From: Diaporthe sp. PMI_573
Taxonomy: Eukaryota; Ascomycota; Sordariomycetes; Diaporthales; Diaporthaceae
NCBI GenBank assembly: GCA_021399435.1
Contig: JAJTUP010000001.1
Coordinates: 434,001-498,000, forward strand
Direction: 5' to 3'
DNA: 64,000 nt
Program-made: the position numbers and the translations under genes
In this document: one piece after another, positions 1 to 12,113 of the stretch
Layout of the letters: each line of letters starts with the position of its first letter
How positions within the stretch are numbered: position 1 is the stretch's first letter
Notes under the pieces: model-generated
The model's input: only the letters and a program-made list of their open reading frames with translations
Database searches by the model: none
What the model was told of the DNA's origin: nothing

Positions 1-546
1 TACTTTATACAAGAGTATTATAGTAAGAAAAAGAACTAGAAGCCTATACCTAAAGGCTTTAGACAGGCCAGCATAATTATTTATACTAGCAAACTACCAC
101 GCTTAAAGATGTAACAAGCTATTATAAAATAATACTACTAGTATAGAATAGAATGGTATAAGCTGTGCCTAGTATACCCAGACCAGGCAGTAGAAGACAG
201 AAGGATCCTGTTTGACATTACTTCTTAAAACTTGCCTACTAATAATAAACAAGAAGACGAGTTAAAAACAGGAGAAACAATCTAATAGCGACTATCGTAA
301 ATAGTATAAATAAAGCTAGATAAAGCTAAAGAGGCTAAGAAACACGCCTCGCTTAATTAGATAGCCTACTATAATAATAGCTACATTATATATTAAAGTG
401 ATAAAGAAGGAGCTAATTGGTTTCTAAATGGTATTACGAAGATCCAAATACTTATATTAAGATAACAGAAAGAACTCTTGCCTTGTAACCCTAGATAGAA
501 ACTAGTAGGACCAATCTCTTAAGATCTACTTATACCTTAAGCCTAG
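1..546. repeat. RIP-eroded AT-rich repeat DNA, unidentified
   Basis: This stretch is very rich in TA and TAG/TAA triplets and has no open frame longer than a few dozen codons. The composition matches the adjacent degraded retrotransposon, so it is probably the eroded end of another repeat. I cannot assign it to a family. Confidence 0.5.
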
Positions 547-659
547 TGTAACGAACTAGCCGCTAGTACTGATTGTGTAAAGAGACCTAAAAGATCTAGC
601 AGTGCCTGGAAACTTCCAGGCACCCTGGCGGGCCACTTAAGTAGGTCATTACAACTAAT

Positions 660-853
660 TGTAACGGCCGGGCGGAAGCCACGCGGAAGCCCCGGTGTGG
701 CCCTGGCGAAGGCCCTTCTAAAAAGGGACCTAAAGCCCCTACGTCTCAGACTTAAGGGGGGCAAGAATCAGTCTTGCACCATACCTATACCTAATATACG
801 TGTTAGCCTTCCCAGTTCACCAGACCATCATGCCTAGTATAGAGCCCATTATA
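660..853 (+). repeat. 5' LTR of the Ty3/gypsy relic
   Basis: The repeat begins TGTAACGG and ends CATTATA. It aligns without gaps to 8141-8334, so both copies are exactly 194 bp. The copies differ at about 18 positions and every difference is a transition. Taking the undamaged end from each copy gives TGTAA...TTACA, the usual short inverted termini of LTRs. Confidence 0.85.
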
Positions 854-1099
854 ATTCTGATTCTTCTCTATGCATTACCTACAATACTACCAAAGACTAG
901 TAAAAGAAGGGGAAGATCCTAAGGAAGTCATAACAATACTAAGGGTAGCTCGGGAATACTTTAGCTTGATAATACCTTAGTATGAGAACGGGAATGTAAT
1001 TAACTACTTTAGTAGAGAATCAACGCTTTGGAAGTAGCCTAAATACCTGTTAAAGTCAAGCTAAAAGACCTAAAGCTAGCTAATATTACTTTACTACCT

Positions 1100-2000
1100 A
1101 TAGCCTATACCCTTTAATAATATAATAGCTGGATGATGGATATAAAAAGGGCCTATATCTTATAACTATAAATCTTTTATAATGATAAGATGAAAGTAAT
1201 ACATGTGTTAGACTATGTTAAAAAGGAGTATCGAAACTACTAGGATACTTATATAAAATCCTTAAGAAGAGGAGACGAGTCTATATTTAACTATTATAAG
1301 TAGGATGAGTTTAAGACTTTCAGCTCTAATTTTAAGAAGGATCCCTAAGATATATTAGGTATTATTTAAAACTTAATTAATACTACTTACTAATAAGAAA
1401 ACCAAGATTTATAGACCTTTTACTAGTATCTCGAAACGTTAGAATTAGAATAAGAAATGAGAAGTAATAGTTTAAGGGCTAAATTCTTTCTCTTAAGACT
1501 ATTAGAATGGATATTACTAGAGATTTGAATAAAATATACCCTAAGTATGCTAGAGACTAGAGATAAGATGGTTAGAGTTACCTAAGTAATTTGGGTTAAT
1601 ACCCTAGAGAGGGTTAGAAAGAGAAAATATGAGGAGGTAGGCCTGAAATAAGGGGGAACTAGTAGAACCCTTAATAAGAGAGGACGAGGAGGAAACTTCT
1701 TAAAAAGTATTAGAGGAGGAAACTTTTTAGGAAGTGTTATGAATTTAAGGGGAAGAACTCTAAATAACCCCTAATTACGAGGCTAAGGTAGAGGCTAAGG
1801 ATTCTAGAGTAGGGGTTCTTATACCCTGCTAAATTAGAATACTTAGGGAAGTACCTTTAAAGTAACCCTAAAGCTAAATCCTCTAGATAAAATAGGTAAG
1901 ATGATTATATGCTATAAGTATAGAAATACCTACTACTATACTCTAAACTATCTAGTACTAGTAGAAACTATAATATTAGTAAATTAAGTATAAGGCCGTA
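1100..2000 (+). pseudogene. Gag remnant with eroded zinc knuckle
   Basis: Fragments of a Gag-like sequence are readable across this stretch. At 1909-1953 the codons read C-Y-K-Y-R-N-T-Y-Y-Y-T-L-N-Y-L. This keeps the spacing of a C-x2-C-x4-H-x4-C retroviral zinc knuckle, with the second Cys, the His and the last Cys replaced by Tyr, as TGT/CAT to TAT transitions would do. It cannot encode a product because of multiple stops. Confidence 0.6.
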
Positions 2001-2149
2001 GTAACTATTAGTCTAGGGGCTATTAAGGTTAGAACCAAGGGAGAGGGAGTCGAAGCACCTCTTAACTACCTATAGAAATAGTGTCTAAGGTTAAAGAGAG
2101 GGACTAGTAACTATACCTGGAAGTAGAAAAAGAGATAGTTAAAGTCTAA

Positions 2150-4140
2150 GAGATATTTATAATTTCAGGTAAAGTGATTACGAAGTATAGTTAAAGATAT
2201 ATTAAGGTTGATCTAGATATATAAGTATAAGTAGACTTAATTAGTATTTCTTTTATTAAGAAGTTTAGCCTTAAATTATTTATGAAGATATTAGTATCTA
2301 TGGTGGGAATCTAAGAAACTATAGTTTTTATTTATAGTATCTATTAAGTATTTTTGTTACTTAAGGACTATTTTAGAAATTAGAGGAAGGAAACGCGAGA
2401 TTATATTGTAATTAAAAGGAAATACTTGGAGTCTATTTTGCTATTAGGTACCCTAGGTTTAGAATATTTTTAAATAGGGCTTGAAAGTTATCTAAAGGAT
2501 TAGTAGCTTTAATAGGACGAGATTTGTATAGTGGAATAGACTATAAAGTCTTTTATGAGGAATTAGGGGAAGGTCTTCTATTATTATATAGTCCTTCCTA
2601 CTGTTAAACCTTCTAGTCTGGCAGAATAAGAAGGGAGAAGTTAGTAGGAGCCCTGAGGGATGGATGAAGAAGAGAAATTACCCCTAGATTCGTCTTAGAT
2701 ATACCCACGACTAAAGGGATTAGAGGAGTTTTTTATTAAAGACTAGGCTAAGGAATTACTACCAAGGAGGAAAGTAGATTATATAATAAAGCTAGAAAAG
2801 GAGACTTTGCCTCCTTTTCTACCCTTATACTTACTCTTATTAATGAAACTTAAGGTCTTGAGAGAATAGCTTAAAGAGAGTTTAAAGTTAGGGCAAATCA
2901 CCTATAGTAAAAGTCCTACTAGTACGCCAGTTTTGTTTACGCTAAAAAAAGATAGAACCCTTTGACTTTATATTAACTATAGGGCTTTAAATAAAATAAT
3001 GATAAAAAATCAGTACCTCTTACTACTAGTTTTAGAGATTCTAGATTGACTATTAAGTATATAGTTTTTCTCTAAGATTAATTCAATAGATATATATTAT
3101 TAGATTTATATCTAAGAGGGTAATAAATAGAAGACTACTTTTTATACTTAATATAGATATTATAAATTTAGGGTAGTATTGTTTGGATTAACCAACATAC
3201 TAGCTATATTTTAATCTTTTATTACTAAGGTTTTAGGAAATTATATTAATGTCTATATAATTATTTACCTGGATAATATCTTGATTTTCTCTAGAAGTAA
3301 GGAAGAGTATAAGAAGTATATATAAATGATTATAGATCGTCTCGTAATAGTAGAATTGTATAGTAATATTAAGAAGTGTTGCTTTTTTTAAAAGGAGATT
3401 AAGTTTTTAGGATTTTTAGTTAGAAGGAAGGGAGTCTAAATAGACCCTAACAGGATTAAGACTATCTAGAAATAGTCTATACTAACAACCTACTATAATA
3501 TTTAGGTCTTTCTAGGTTTTTATAACTTTTATCAAAGGTTTATTAAGGATTACTCAAAGATTATATAACTACTTAATAAGCAACTAAAGGGCATAAAACA
3601 TAGCTAAAAACTAGGAAGGATTAACCTCTTAGCCCTAGAAAATATCAAAACACAAGGGGCCTTTAAAAAGCTTAAGACAAGGTTTTAATAAGCACCTCTC
3701 CTCTAATACTATAACTCTATACTTCCAACTCAAATCAAGTATAATATATTAGACAGAGCCGCTATATTAGTAATCTTATAATAACATTACTATAAGGGTA
3801 AATCTTGATAGCATCTAATTACTTTTTAGTTAAAGAAGTTCTTAGGAGCTAAGCTTAATTAGATAATCTATAATAAGGAATTAAGTACTATAGTTGAGAG
3901 TTTTAAGTATTAGCAACAATACCTTAAAAGGGCATAAGAGCTGGTTATAGTTCTTTCTGATTACAATAATCTCTATAGCTTTATAAAGTAAAAAGAACTA
4001 ATATAGAAACAAGTTTAATAGCTAATGTATTTAGCTAGATTCGATTTTACTATCAAACACTACTCTAGGAAGACAAACCTAGTAGATAGCTTATTAAGAA
4101 GGCCTAACTATATATTAGAAGAAAAGCCTCTAAATTTAAG
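2150..4140 (+). pseudogene. Ty3/gypsy protease, reverse transcriptase and RNase H remnant
   Basis: After a protease-like patch (about 2160-2420), a reverse transcriptase runs from roughly 2760 to 3420. It includes the FGLTN motif and, at 3266-3277, Y-L-D-N in place of the catalytic YLDD box. The last Asp-to-Asn change is a G-to-A transition that would abolish activity even without the stops. An RNase H-like segment follows (about 3660-4130) with the DSLLRRP-type ending found before the integrase in fungal Ty3/gypsy elements. Family assignment is secure from motif order; exact domain borders are approximate. Confidence 0.8.
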
Positions 4141-4499
4141 TTAGATCCCAACTCTAGAATTAAAGATAGTTGTAACTATTAAGAAGGACACATGATTCTA
4201 TCTAGAAGACTAACAGCAGGCCTAGTTTAAGGCTATAGTCAGAAGTACTAAAGTATAAGAGGTCTTAAAACTTAATTTCTTCTTAATAGAGCGTTAGCTT
4301 AAGTCTACGGCTTCCCTATAGGGATAGTTTATAATAAGAGTCTGGGTCTAGGCATGTATTAGCAATGCGGGCACAATATATTAAGGGCCCTACTCTTTAC
4401 TATTAGACTTAATTCGCGAAGCCTAGGGGGAAGACCTTATAATCTAGGCTATTATTAAGAAGATTAAATCCTTAAATAGTACTATTTTAAATAGTTTTA

Positions 4500-5820
4500 G
4501 TTATAAGTTTCGAGACAAGCTACTATACTAAAAGAGACGTATATATATACTAGAACAAGAAGCCTTGCAATAGGAGATCCTGCAAACCTACTATGATAAG
4601 CTGCTAAGCAGGTACTAGGGGTAAACGTAGATATGAATCCTGGTTAAAAGATATTTTTACTAGCTAGGCTTAAAGGCCTCTGTTATAGACTACGTATGCT
4701 CTTATATAACGTACTAATATATATCCGCGCCACGTTATTACTTATATGGAGAGCTTGCTTTGTTACTAGACTCCTGACTACTATTAGAGATAGCTAGGAA
4801 GTAGATGTAATCCTGGTTATTATGGATTGTTATACTAAGATGAGTTTCTTTACTATAGTAAGTACGATGATAAATACTGCTAAACTAGCCAAGATCTTCT
4901 ATAGGGAGATTAAATATAAATAGGGACTACCTAAAGGAATTATAACTAATAAAGGCACGACCTTTACCAGCAAGTTCTAGAAGATACTTTGCTAGCTAAG
5001 TAGAATCAAAACCTGATATACTACTACTTATTACCTATAGGGCGATAAATAAACAGAAAGAATAAACTAAACCCTAGAATAATACCTAAGGGTATTTACG
5101 GTAGAAAATACCTAGAACTAGCTAAACTTATTATATACTACATTTTTTACTTGTAATTTAGCATAAAGCACTACGATTAAAATAAGCCCGTTTAAAGCTC
5201 TCTTTAGCTACAAACCATCTTTTACTATTCTATACAATAAATAGCCCACTAAGGACAGTGTTCCTTAGAGGGAGGTACCAGCAGTTAAGGAATACATTGA
5301 AAAACTTTAGCAAATTTGAACAGACTATGAGGAGAACTAAAAATAGGCAATTAAAATACAGGCCCGAAATTACAACAATTAACACCAGCTCATATAATTT
5401 AAGATTAGCCAATAGGTATTACTAACAAGTAAGCATCTACTCCTAAAAAACAGGAAGCTTGCTCTATAGAGGGTTAGCCTATTTAGGATTATGTCTCAAG
5501 TAGGTAAGCAGGCCTATAGTCTAACCCTACCAGAGAAGTACTCCTAAATATACCACGTATACTACGTGAGCTAGCTAGAGCCCTGGGTAGCGAGAAACCT
5601 GAAGGACCTAATAGAAGGCGTCCTAGATCTACTAGACTTAGAGGATAAACAGGCCAAATAAGAGCTAGAAGAGATCCAAGACTACCAGAAGATTAAGGAT
5701 ACTATATACTACTTAGTAAAGTAGAAAAGATGGCCTAGTAAATATAACTCATAGGTACTAGAAGACAAAATGTTAGTAGATAAAACCATTATAAAGTACT
5801 GGAAAGGGAGAGGGCTGAAG
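4500..5820 (+). pseudogene. Ty3/gypsy integrase and chromodomain remnant
   Basis: The integrase core is readable from about 4790 to 5220. It has the MDxYTKM strand, the IxxxKGTxFTSKF strand and the DxxTExxNxxLE helix of retroviral integrases, interrupted by many TAG/TAA codons. At about 5470-5810 a chromodomain follows: the VGKQAYxLTLPEKYS linker, a HVYYVSxLEPW block and the Y-L-V-K-x-x-x-W-P-S-K-Y-N-S-x-V-L-E-D core with its aromatic residues. This identifies the element as a chromovirus, whose chromodomain targets integration to methylated-histone chromatin (known family property). Degenerate and non-coding here. Confidence 0.8.
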
Positions 5821-5923
5821 TAAAGCCGGAAGAGGACCCAAAACTAAACTAGCAGAGGCTGTAGGAAGCGGCTATAAATTAAGTAGTAATAGGCTAATAA
5901 AGGCCAGGATAGCTAGATAACTG

Positions 5924-6045
5924 GCTGATAAAGTCGATGTTAACTAGATAAGTGCTAGAGGCTAGCTGATAAAGTCGATATTAGCCTAATGAGTGCTAGA
6001 TGACTAGCCGATGAAGCTAATGTTAGATAGATAAGTGTTAGAGAA
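5924..6045 (+). repeat. Three tandem units of about 41-42 bp
   Basis: Units starting near 5924, 5965 and 6007 share gctgataaagtcgat...agtgctagag with a few mostly transition differences. They lie just after the chromodomain remnant, before a polypurine-like tract (aaggggggac near 6196). Confidence 0.7.
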
Positions 6046-8140
6046 CTGACAGGAAAACTAGAGGCTGGCCTGATAATAGGGAAATGTTTCTAGGTAAAGG
6101 CCTACTAAAGGGCCATCAAGTATTACCTGAGTAGAGGAGGGCTTTAAAGATTAACATATTAGAATTAAGTACAAACAACCTTAGAAATATCTAGGTTAAG
6201 GGGGGACTAGAAGAGTCTCTAAAAAAGTAATACAAGGGTATCGTTATCCCTACTCCTAAAAAACCAAGCCCCCTCTACCAACACTAATTACCAAGCCACT
6301 ATATCCCCAAGCAACTAGCAGGGAAGAGCCGTCTACATCCCATAGGTTATTTCCTACAGTAGTAGCAGAAACCCCTCCAGCCAAGTCCTAAAAGTATTAT
6401 CTATAACCCACAAAACCTCTAAGAGAAACCCCTAAACCAAGCTATGCCAGACCAGGAACCTATTATTAGCCAGAACTACATACAGTATACCACGACAAGT
6501 ATTAACTAGGTCCCTTAAGATCTTCTCACAAAGGGCATCTACTGAGTTAGCCAAGCCAAACTATACTAAATAAAGCAGGTGTAAATTAGCCAGGGCCTAC
6601 AACTAAAAGACACTAGCCTCCATAATGGCCGATTCCTAAGTAGATTAGCATACAATTATACCTCGAAATATAAGGGACTTACATTTACAACCTTAATCCA
6701 TTTCTTCTCCCCCTAGAAGCCTCTCTTATACTTTAGATTCTCTACTATCTTCTAAAACACCAGAGCACCACTTAGTCTATTCACAGACAGGTTTATCAAG
6801 GTTTAAGCCAGGTAAACCTATAAAATTAACAGCTAGTTCTCCTATACGATTAACAGAAGAGGATTTATAGCTTAGGCAATTTCCCTCAGAAAGGCTCTCG
6901 CAAAATACAAGTCAGAAATTAATCTAACAATTAAAAGATCCCCCTATAATAGTTAATAGAAGTAACAACAATAGATAAAAGAATACTTACCATTATATAA
7001 AGCAAGTAATACTTTATAATACACTAATTATACTAAAAGCTTCCCGAACTAGTTACAGTATAGGTTACATCCTCCTATAAAAAAGGTATATCCTCCTTAA
7101 ACCTCTTAAGAAAACTATGTATATAGGCTTTACAAGGGGCTCGGGACTAGATCGCCTAACTCTAGGTCTATACCCTCTCATCCCGTCTAGATATATTACA
7201 CAAGGTTCGGACAATATCCACAAGGGCTACTACCACGCGCTACTAGCTAGGAGGCATTATACATCTAAGGGCCTCAGTAGGTACGTACGACTATATAAAC
7301 TTACCAGCAGAAAAAGTCAGTCCCTTCAGGATTTAAGGTACTTTCAGGGGTCTACTCTAGTTTAGCTCGCCCAGCAATATAACAATACTCACTACTACCT
7401 TATAATAAGTTCAAAGGGTCCACAGGGTAATAGCAGGCTATTTACCAGCTACCTTTAAGGACTTACCTCAAGTCATAGTCAAGGTATTACTCTATTTAGA
7501 AGAGGACAGCTCTAAAGAAGAAGAGATAGTTAGAGGATTTATAATAAGGCCAGCATAATTACTACCAAACCCCTTAAGACTTAAACCCGATAAGTTAGGA
7601 AACCCTATAAACAGGTTACTCTAACCTTACAGGGAGGACAACCACAAGCAGCACAAAGAGCTACCTTTACCAGCAGAATTAACAGAAGGAAAACAAAAGT
7701 AAACAAGAGCTAGAGGCCTAGGGCCAGAAGCACTTGCTAAAGAAAACCAGGAACAATCACAAGACCCCTCCAAAAAAGAAGGCAACGCCTTACCTAGTAA
7801 TAAAGGCAAGAAGCCTTTAAACAAGCTAGACAAGCAAGACATAATAAAGGTATCAAGAAGTAATCATAAAAACCACTCGAAGCAATAGACAGAAGAAGGG
7901 CCACGGTAATAACTTTAAGAAGTAGTAAAGTATAGGTTAGAGAGAGAGAGAGGTTAAAAGCAGCCTAAAGGGCAAGCTATTTAAACCACACTACCTAGCC
8001 TATATAGCGCTAAAAAGGTTGTATATAGGTTTAAAATGTTCTATAAGTTACTAGAGGTAGTGACTAGAAGGTGCCCATGAAAGCCGTGCAAAAGCCATAG
8101 TTGACGGCCCGGGGACGGGCCTCTAGAGGGAAGGTATAAT
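6046..8140. other. Unexplained 2.1-kb segment inside the gypsy relic
   Basis: AT-rich, RIP-damaged sequence between the chromodomain region and the 3' LTR. The plus strand gives long, stop-interrupted, Ser/Thr/Pro/Gln/Arg-rich translation with no motif I recognise. A polypurine run near 6194-6206 resembles a retroelement polypurine tract, so a second nested element may begin there. Short open frames here on either strand are not convincing genes. Confidence 0.4.
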
Positions 8141-8334
8141 TATAACGGCTAGGCGGAAGCTACGCGGAAGCCCCAGTATAGCCTTGGTGAAGGCCCTTCT
8201 AAAAAGGGACCTAAAGCCCCTACGTCTTAGACTTAAGGGGGGTAAGAATCAGTCTTGCACCATACCTATACCTAATATATGTGTTGGCCTTCCTAGTTCA
8301 CCGGACCATCGTGCCTAGTGTAGAGCCCATTACA
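8141..8334 (+). repeat. 3' LTR of the Ty3/gypsy relic
   Basis: Gapless partner of the 660-853 repeat. It begins TATAACGG (RIP-changed from TGTAACGG) and ends CATTACA. A short purine-rich stretch (agagggaagg) lies just upstream, where a polypurine tract is expected. Confidence 0.85.
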
Positions 8335-8717
8335 CCCAGCAAGAGAAACCGTAGGTATACTTAGGATAAACTCCCCTACTAGCCCCCAGGACTAATATTA
8401 TAGAAATCGCTATATTAGGAAGAACCTTTAGATAGACGTTATAGTACCTAAGGAAGGAGACTTCTGAAGGTTAGTGGATCGAATGGGAGTTAGGTAGTAG
8501 TAGGGTGCCTGGAGGTCTTGGTGGGACGCTTGAGAGTGGTTCAGACAACTTTGTATTGAATTTGAGTGGGCTTCTGTCAGCCCTCCTCACAGTCCCTCCG
8601 ACATTGTCTCAACCCTGGGCACGCTGCGGTTGGCTCTGGTGCGCAGATAGGGAGGCCGGAAAATTCGGCCCTCGGGCCCACTATCTTTGGCTTTAAATAA
8701 CCAGCCAACCCTAACCC
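8335..8717. other. Spacer between the two retroelement relics
   Basis: The first 130 bp are AT-rich. The part from about 8470 onward has ordinary GC content and little RIP-like damage, ending in aaccctaaccc directly before the inverted repeat. No gene is visible; the one short open frame is not convincing. Confidence 0.5.
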
Positions 8718-8996
8718 TGACAGTAACCAAACTAAATACAGATAAACTTCAGAAATCAGGCTATCTAATGAACTAGGTTACATGCTTTTTGGGTAAGAAA
8801 TAAGGGGAATGCAGAGGTTCGAAGTTAGGGTCTTACAATAGCCCAAAAAATCGACTCTCGGCCACCAAACTCATCTGCCGGCGCGCACGCCACATAGGCA
8901 CTTAGCCGAAAAAGTGCCAAGTCTAGGGTAACTCCCTACGTGAAGTCTAGGGTAACCCCTTACGTGCAGCGCCCACACAAGCGTTTCCGTTTAACA
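8718..8996 (+). repeat. Left arm of long inverted repeat / LTR-like unit
   Basis: This 279-bp unit starts TGACAGTAACC and ends GTTTAACA, the TG...CA form of an LTR. Its reverse complement recurs at 13659-13919. It contains a 24-bp tandem duplication at 8919-8966 (aagtctagggtaac...tacgtg twice). It directly abuts the start of readable copia Gag sequence, so it may be the 5' LTR of that element. Confidence 0.75.
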
Positions 8997-9372
8997 ATAC
9001 TAAGTTGTACTAGATTACCTATATTGGTCTGAGTATAGAATTCTTAGAAGTCTATAAAAGACTTAAATAATACTTTAATATTGATATTAATCACTAGTAG
9101 TACTATAATAATTAGATAATAGTAATATTTAAGACTCTTTGCTAAGATAAAGATAATATTGATAAGAGCCTTTATAATATTCTAGCGCTGCTTCTTAATA
9201 AATTATAGCTATACTAGCGAGTACTTGGCTCCGAGTACTAGGGCAACGAGATACTTTGTATAACAGTGCTTTGCGCCTACTCTAGAGTGCCTGAATTCGA
9301 ATACATACTCTTTATACTACAGGTACTATGTAAATATCTTTTTCAAGACCTATAATTATCGCTTAAGCTAAG

Positions 9373-9845
9373 TGTCACGACCCTGACAGAAATAGGACCA
9401 ACAGTTGGTTCTGCAAAGGAGCAACCCCACTAGGCCAGCACACCGGCCAAACAAACGATACAAGAAACCAAGCTAATAGTCACGTAATCACTAATTAGAT
9501 AAGACGGATCGATTGAAGCAACAATTAATCCCAGCAATCCAACACCATAGAGCGACAGGAGCGACCAGCACTCCCGACGCTCCCCCATACTGAATCGCCA
9601 GAAGCGACCAACGCTCCCGGCAAGCCTCACTAAAGAAATAGACATATAAAGATACACTCATTACCAGATAGCTAGATAGTATAGACAGCTCTTCAGCAGT
9701 CAATCTAAGTATTTACCCCGAATAGCTTTTATTAACTTATAATTATTATCAAAAACCCCATTACTCAATCAACCGCCTTATTACGTATCTTAGACATAAA
9801 CCCCGACCTACGGTTTAGAGGACCCAGGAAACCTTAATCGTTACA
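9373..9845 (+). mobile_element. Solo LTR (473 bp) with CTAAG target duplication
   Basis: The unit starts TGTCACGACCC and ends CGTTACA. It is flanked on both sides by the identical pentamer CTAAG (9368-9372 and 9846-9850). Perfect 5-bp duplication and TG...CA ends are diagnostic of LTR-retroelement integration followed by LTR-LTR recombination. It keeps many CA dinucleotides that its surroundings have lost, so it probably inserted after the host copia copy was mutated. Short minus-strand open frames inside it are incidental. Confidence 0.85.
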
Positions 9846-12113
9846 CTAAGCATCAACTATACAATATCTTAATGATTCCTTCAGGAAGATAAAATTAGTG
9901 TAGACAATAAGATATACTACCTCGATTGTCGGTATACAAATAATTGGCAATAAGGTTGCGGATTAGGCTTTTAAGTATAATTTGACTGTAATAGCCGCCA
10001 TAGTAATAACCGCCGTTATAGTGATGGCCGCCGCTATAATGATAACTACCGCCGTAGCTATTATCGAAAACACTGCTTTATATACAACAAAGAAAGATGC
10101 TGGTCTTCAAACTATACCTTTAAAGAATATTAAAAGGTATACAAGCAGTATCTCTTGATCTGTAAAATCAAGGGGCATTTAACGTCTAATGCTAAGTTTG
10201 CTTCTTTTCTCGCTGACTTTAAAGGACTTAACATTGCTTTGAAAGATGCTTATAATAAGTATAAGGATAACCTAAATAGTTATAAGGAAGCTTAATAGCT
10301 CCTTACTGATACTTTATTTCTATATTTACTTGGCTTTAACGACGCTAATAAGACTAATAATACTATTATCTTAGTAAGTTAATTTATGCTAGAAGAGAGA
10401 TATTCTTATAATAAATTTTAAGGTATTATTTCTAATATTAGTGCTATATAATTCTCGACTACCGGCTATAAACAATACTTAGCCCTAAATCAAGAGAACC
10501 TCTCTGTTATTATAGATGCCGGCTATACCAGCAAGGCTATTGTTAAGTTTAGAAAGAGATTCTATCTTACCTCAATCAGTATAATAACTATAAAGACGAC
10601 TATAGGGCCTATTATCTTCTATATCGTAGAGGCTTCGACCCTATTCTTAATGTATGTCTAAGATATAGATAAGCTAGGGGTCTATTTCTATAATACTACT
10701 GACAAATTAGTATTGTTATAGAATTCGAGCTTAGATATAACTATTCTAGTAACCTAGAAGTAGGGTTATCTATAGTTCTTTCTAGGAAGTTATAAAGTAG
10801 GTATATTTTTTATAGAGAATAAACTTTAACGACTTTATTAATGATTTAGTTACCTAGCAGCTAACCGTCTTTATTGTCTACTTAAGGATGCTGGTTATAA
10901 CCCTAACTTTGCTGTATTTAAGGTTATCAGCAAATTTTATTATTACTGCTAACTAAAGTGTGCTGTTATAGAACAGGTGACGTTGACACCTAAATATAAG
11001 CTCTCTGGAGTAGCTGCCAAGTGCAGCATGTTGCTTTTAGTGGTTATTTCTAGTGTAGCGGCTATTTCGTTCAACAGCTGTTTTGAGAAGGTTTAAGTTT
11101 AATCTTAGGGATAACTATGATTTTAACTATAAGATTATCGTTAATGTTATATACCTTAATAGCAAGCTAGTGCTATATATTGTAGACTCTGGAATATCTT
11201 TTTAAGCCGGGAAGTTTCTAGTATTAATGTCTGTAAAAGACACCTAGGAAGCCCTTTGAATAGTCTGGATAGATATATATCTGAGCCCTTTTGATTGTCT
11301 TACTTATAATGCTGGCACTAACTTTACTTTAGTCGAATTCTAGAATAAGGCAAAGATTATAGGGATTATATACAAACAGGTTTTAACAGAAGCCTACTAG
11401 TCTGTGGATAAGGTCGAATGCTATTATGGACTACTTTGATAAGCGTTTGAGATCCTCTATATGGAATTGAGAGGAATTCTTTTAGAGGATGCTATCCTTC
11501 AAATAGCACTAAAGGCTGTAAATAATACTGCTGGCCTGGATAGGCTGGTACCTACTCTACTTGTCTTTTCTATAAGTAAATATAGATTTACCGCCTATGC
11601 TATCGATACTTAAGCATACTGAGGCAATCGCTAAGGTGATGTGAGATCTCTGGAAGTACTATATTGAGAAGCAGATTGCCGGAGCTCTTAGTATCCGGAA
11701 TGGCCCGGATACTACCGGCGTACTAAATACGCTACTATAGTCGGAGATGCTTATATGGCGAGAAAAGGATGGCTAGTAGGGTCTGTATAAGCTGGTAGCA
11801 GTCGATAGGTATAATATAACCCTTAATCTACTAAATAGACCTATAAAGTTTAGGTTAACCGTTGTCTGAGAATACTTTCGGAATAATGAGAACTTCTTAC
11901 CTAAGTTTTCGTTGGGCAATAGACTAGATACCGGTCTATCACCTGCTTTAGACGGCGGCAGGCCTAGAATAGATTTATTATCTGTTTTAGAGACCGGCCG
12001 GCCTGAAGTAGGTCTATTACCTGCTTTAGACTATACTAATGCCTTGGCTCTGCTATAAAGGAGAGGCTGACCTCCTAGATCCAAGAATAAGTTGAAGCTA
12101 TTTACAACCTTTC

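Larger units (their letters stand above)
660..8334 (+). mobile_element. Ty3/gypsy chromovirus relic bounded by 194-bp LTRs
   Basis: A 7.7-kb element lies between two direct 194-bp repeats. Conceptual translation on the plus strand, ignoring stops, gives the order zinc knuckle, protease, reverse transcriptase, RNase H, integrase, chromodomain. This is the order of chromodomain-bearing Ty3/gypsy elements (Metaviridae). Nearly every expected Gln codon reads TAG or TAA, and Gly/Asp/Cys codons are shifted to Arg/Asn/Tyr. Those are the C-to-T and G-to-A changes expected of RIP, so no open reading frame survives. I see no target-site duplication (5-bp flanks ctaat and cccag). About 2.3 kb between the chromodomain and the 3' LTR is not explained by the canonical element and may be another insertion or an extra element-specific region. 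Confidence 0.85.

Noticed and set aside
543..764. Minus-strand 73-codon frame over the 5' LTR
   Set aside because: Located in repeat sequence and disrupted in the 3' LTR copy; chance frame.
8707..8718. Telomere-like aaccctaaccct next to the inverted repeat, with a similar ccctaaccct at 12461
   Set aside because: Only one and a half to two units. Similar cagggttagg strings occur elsewhere in the window, so there is no evidence of an internal telomere or telomere-targeted insertion.
9430..9703. Minus-strand frames encoding hydrophobic small proteins
   Set aside because: They lie entirely inside the 473-bp solo LTR and have no independent support.
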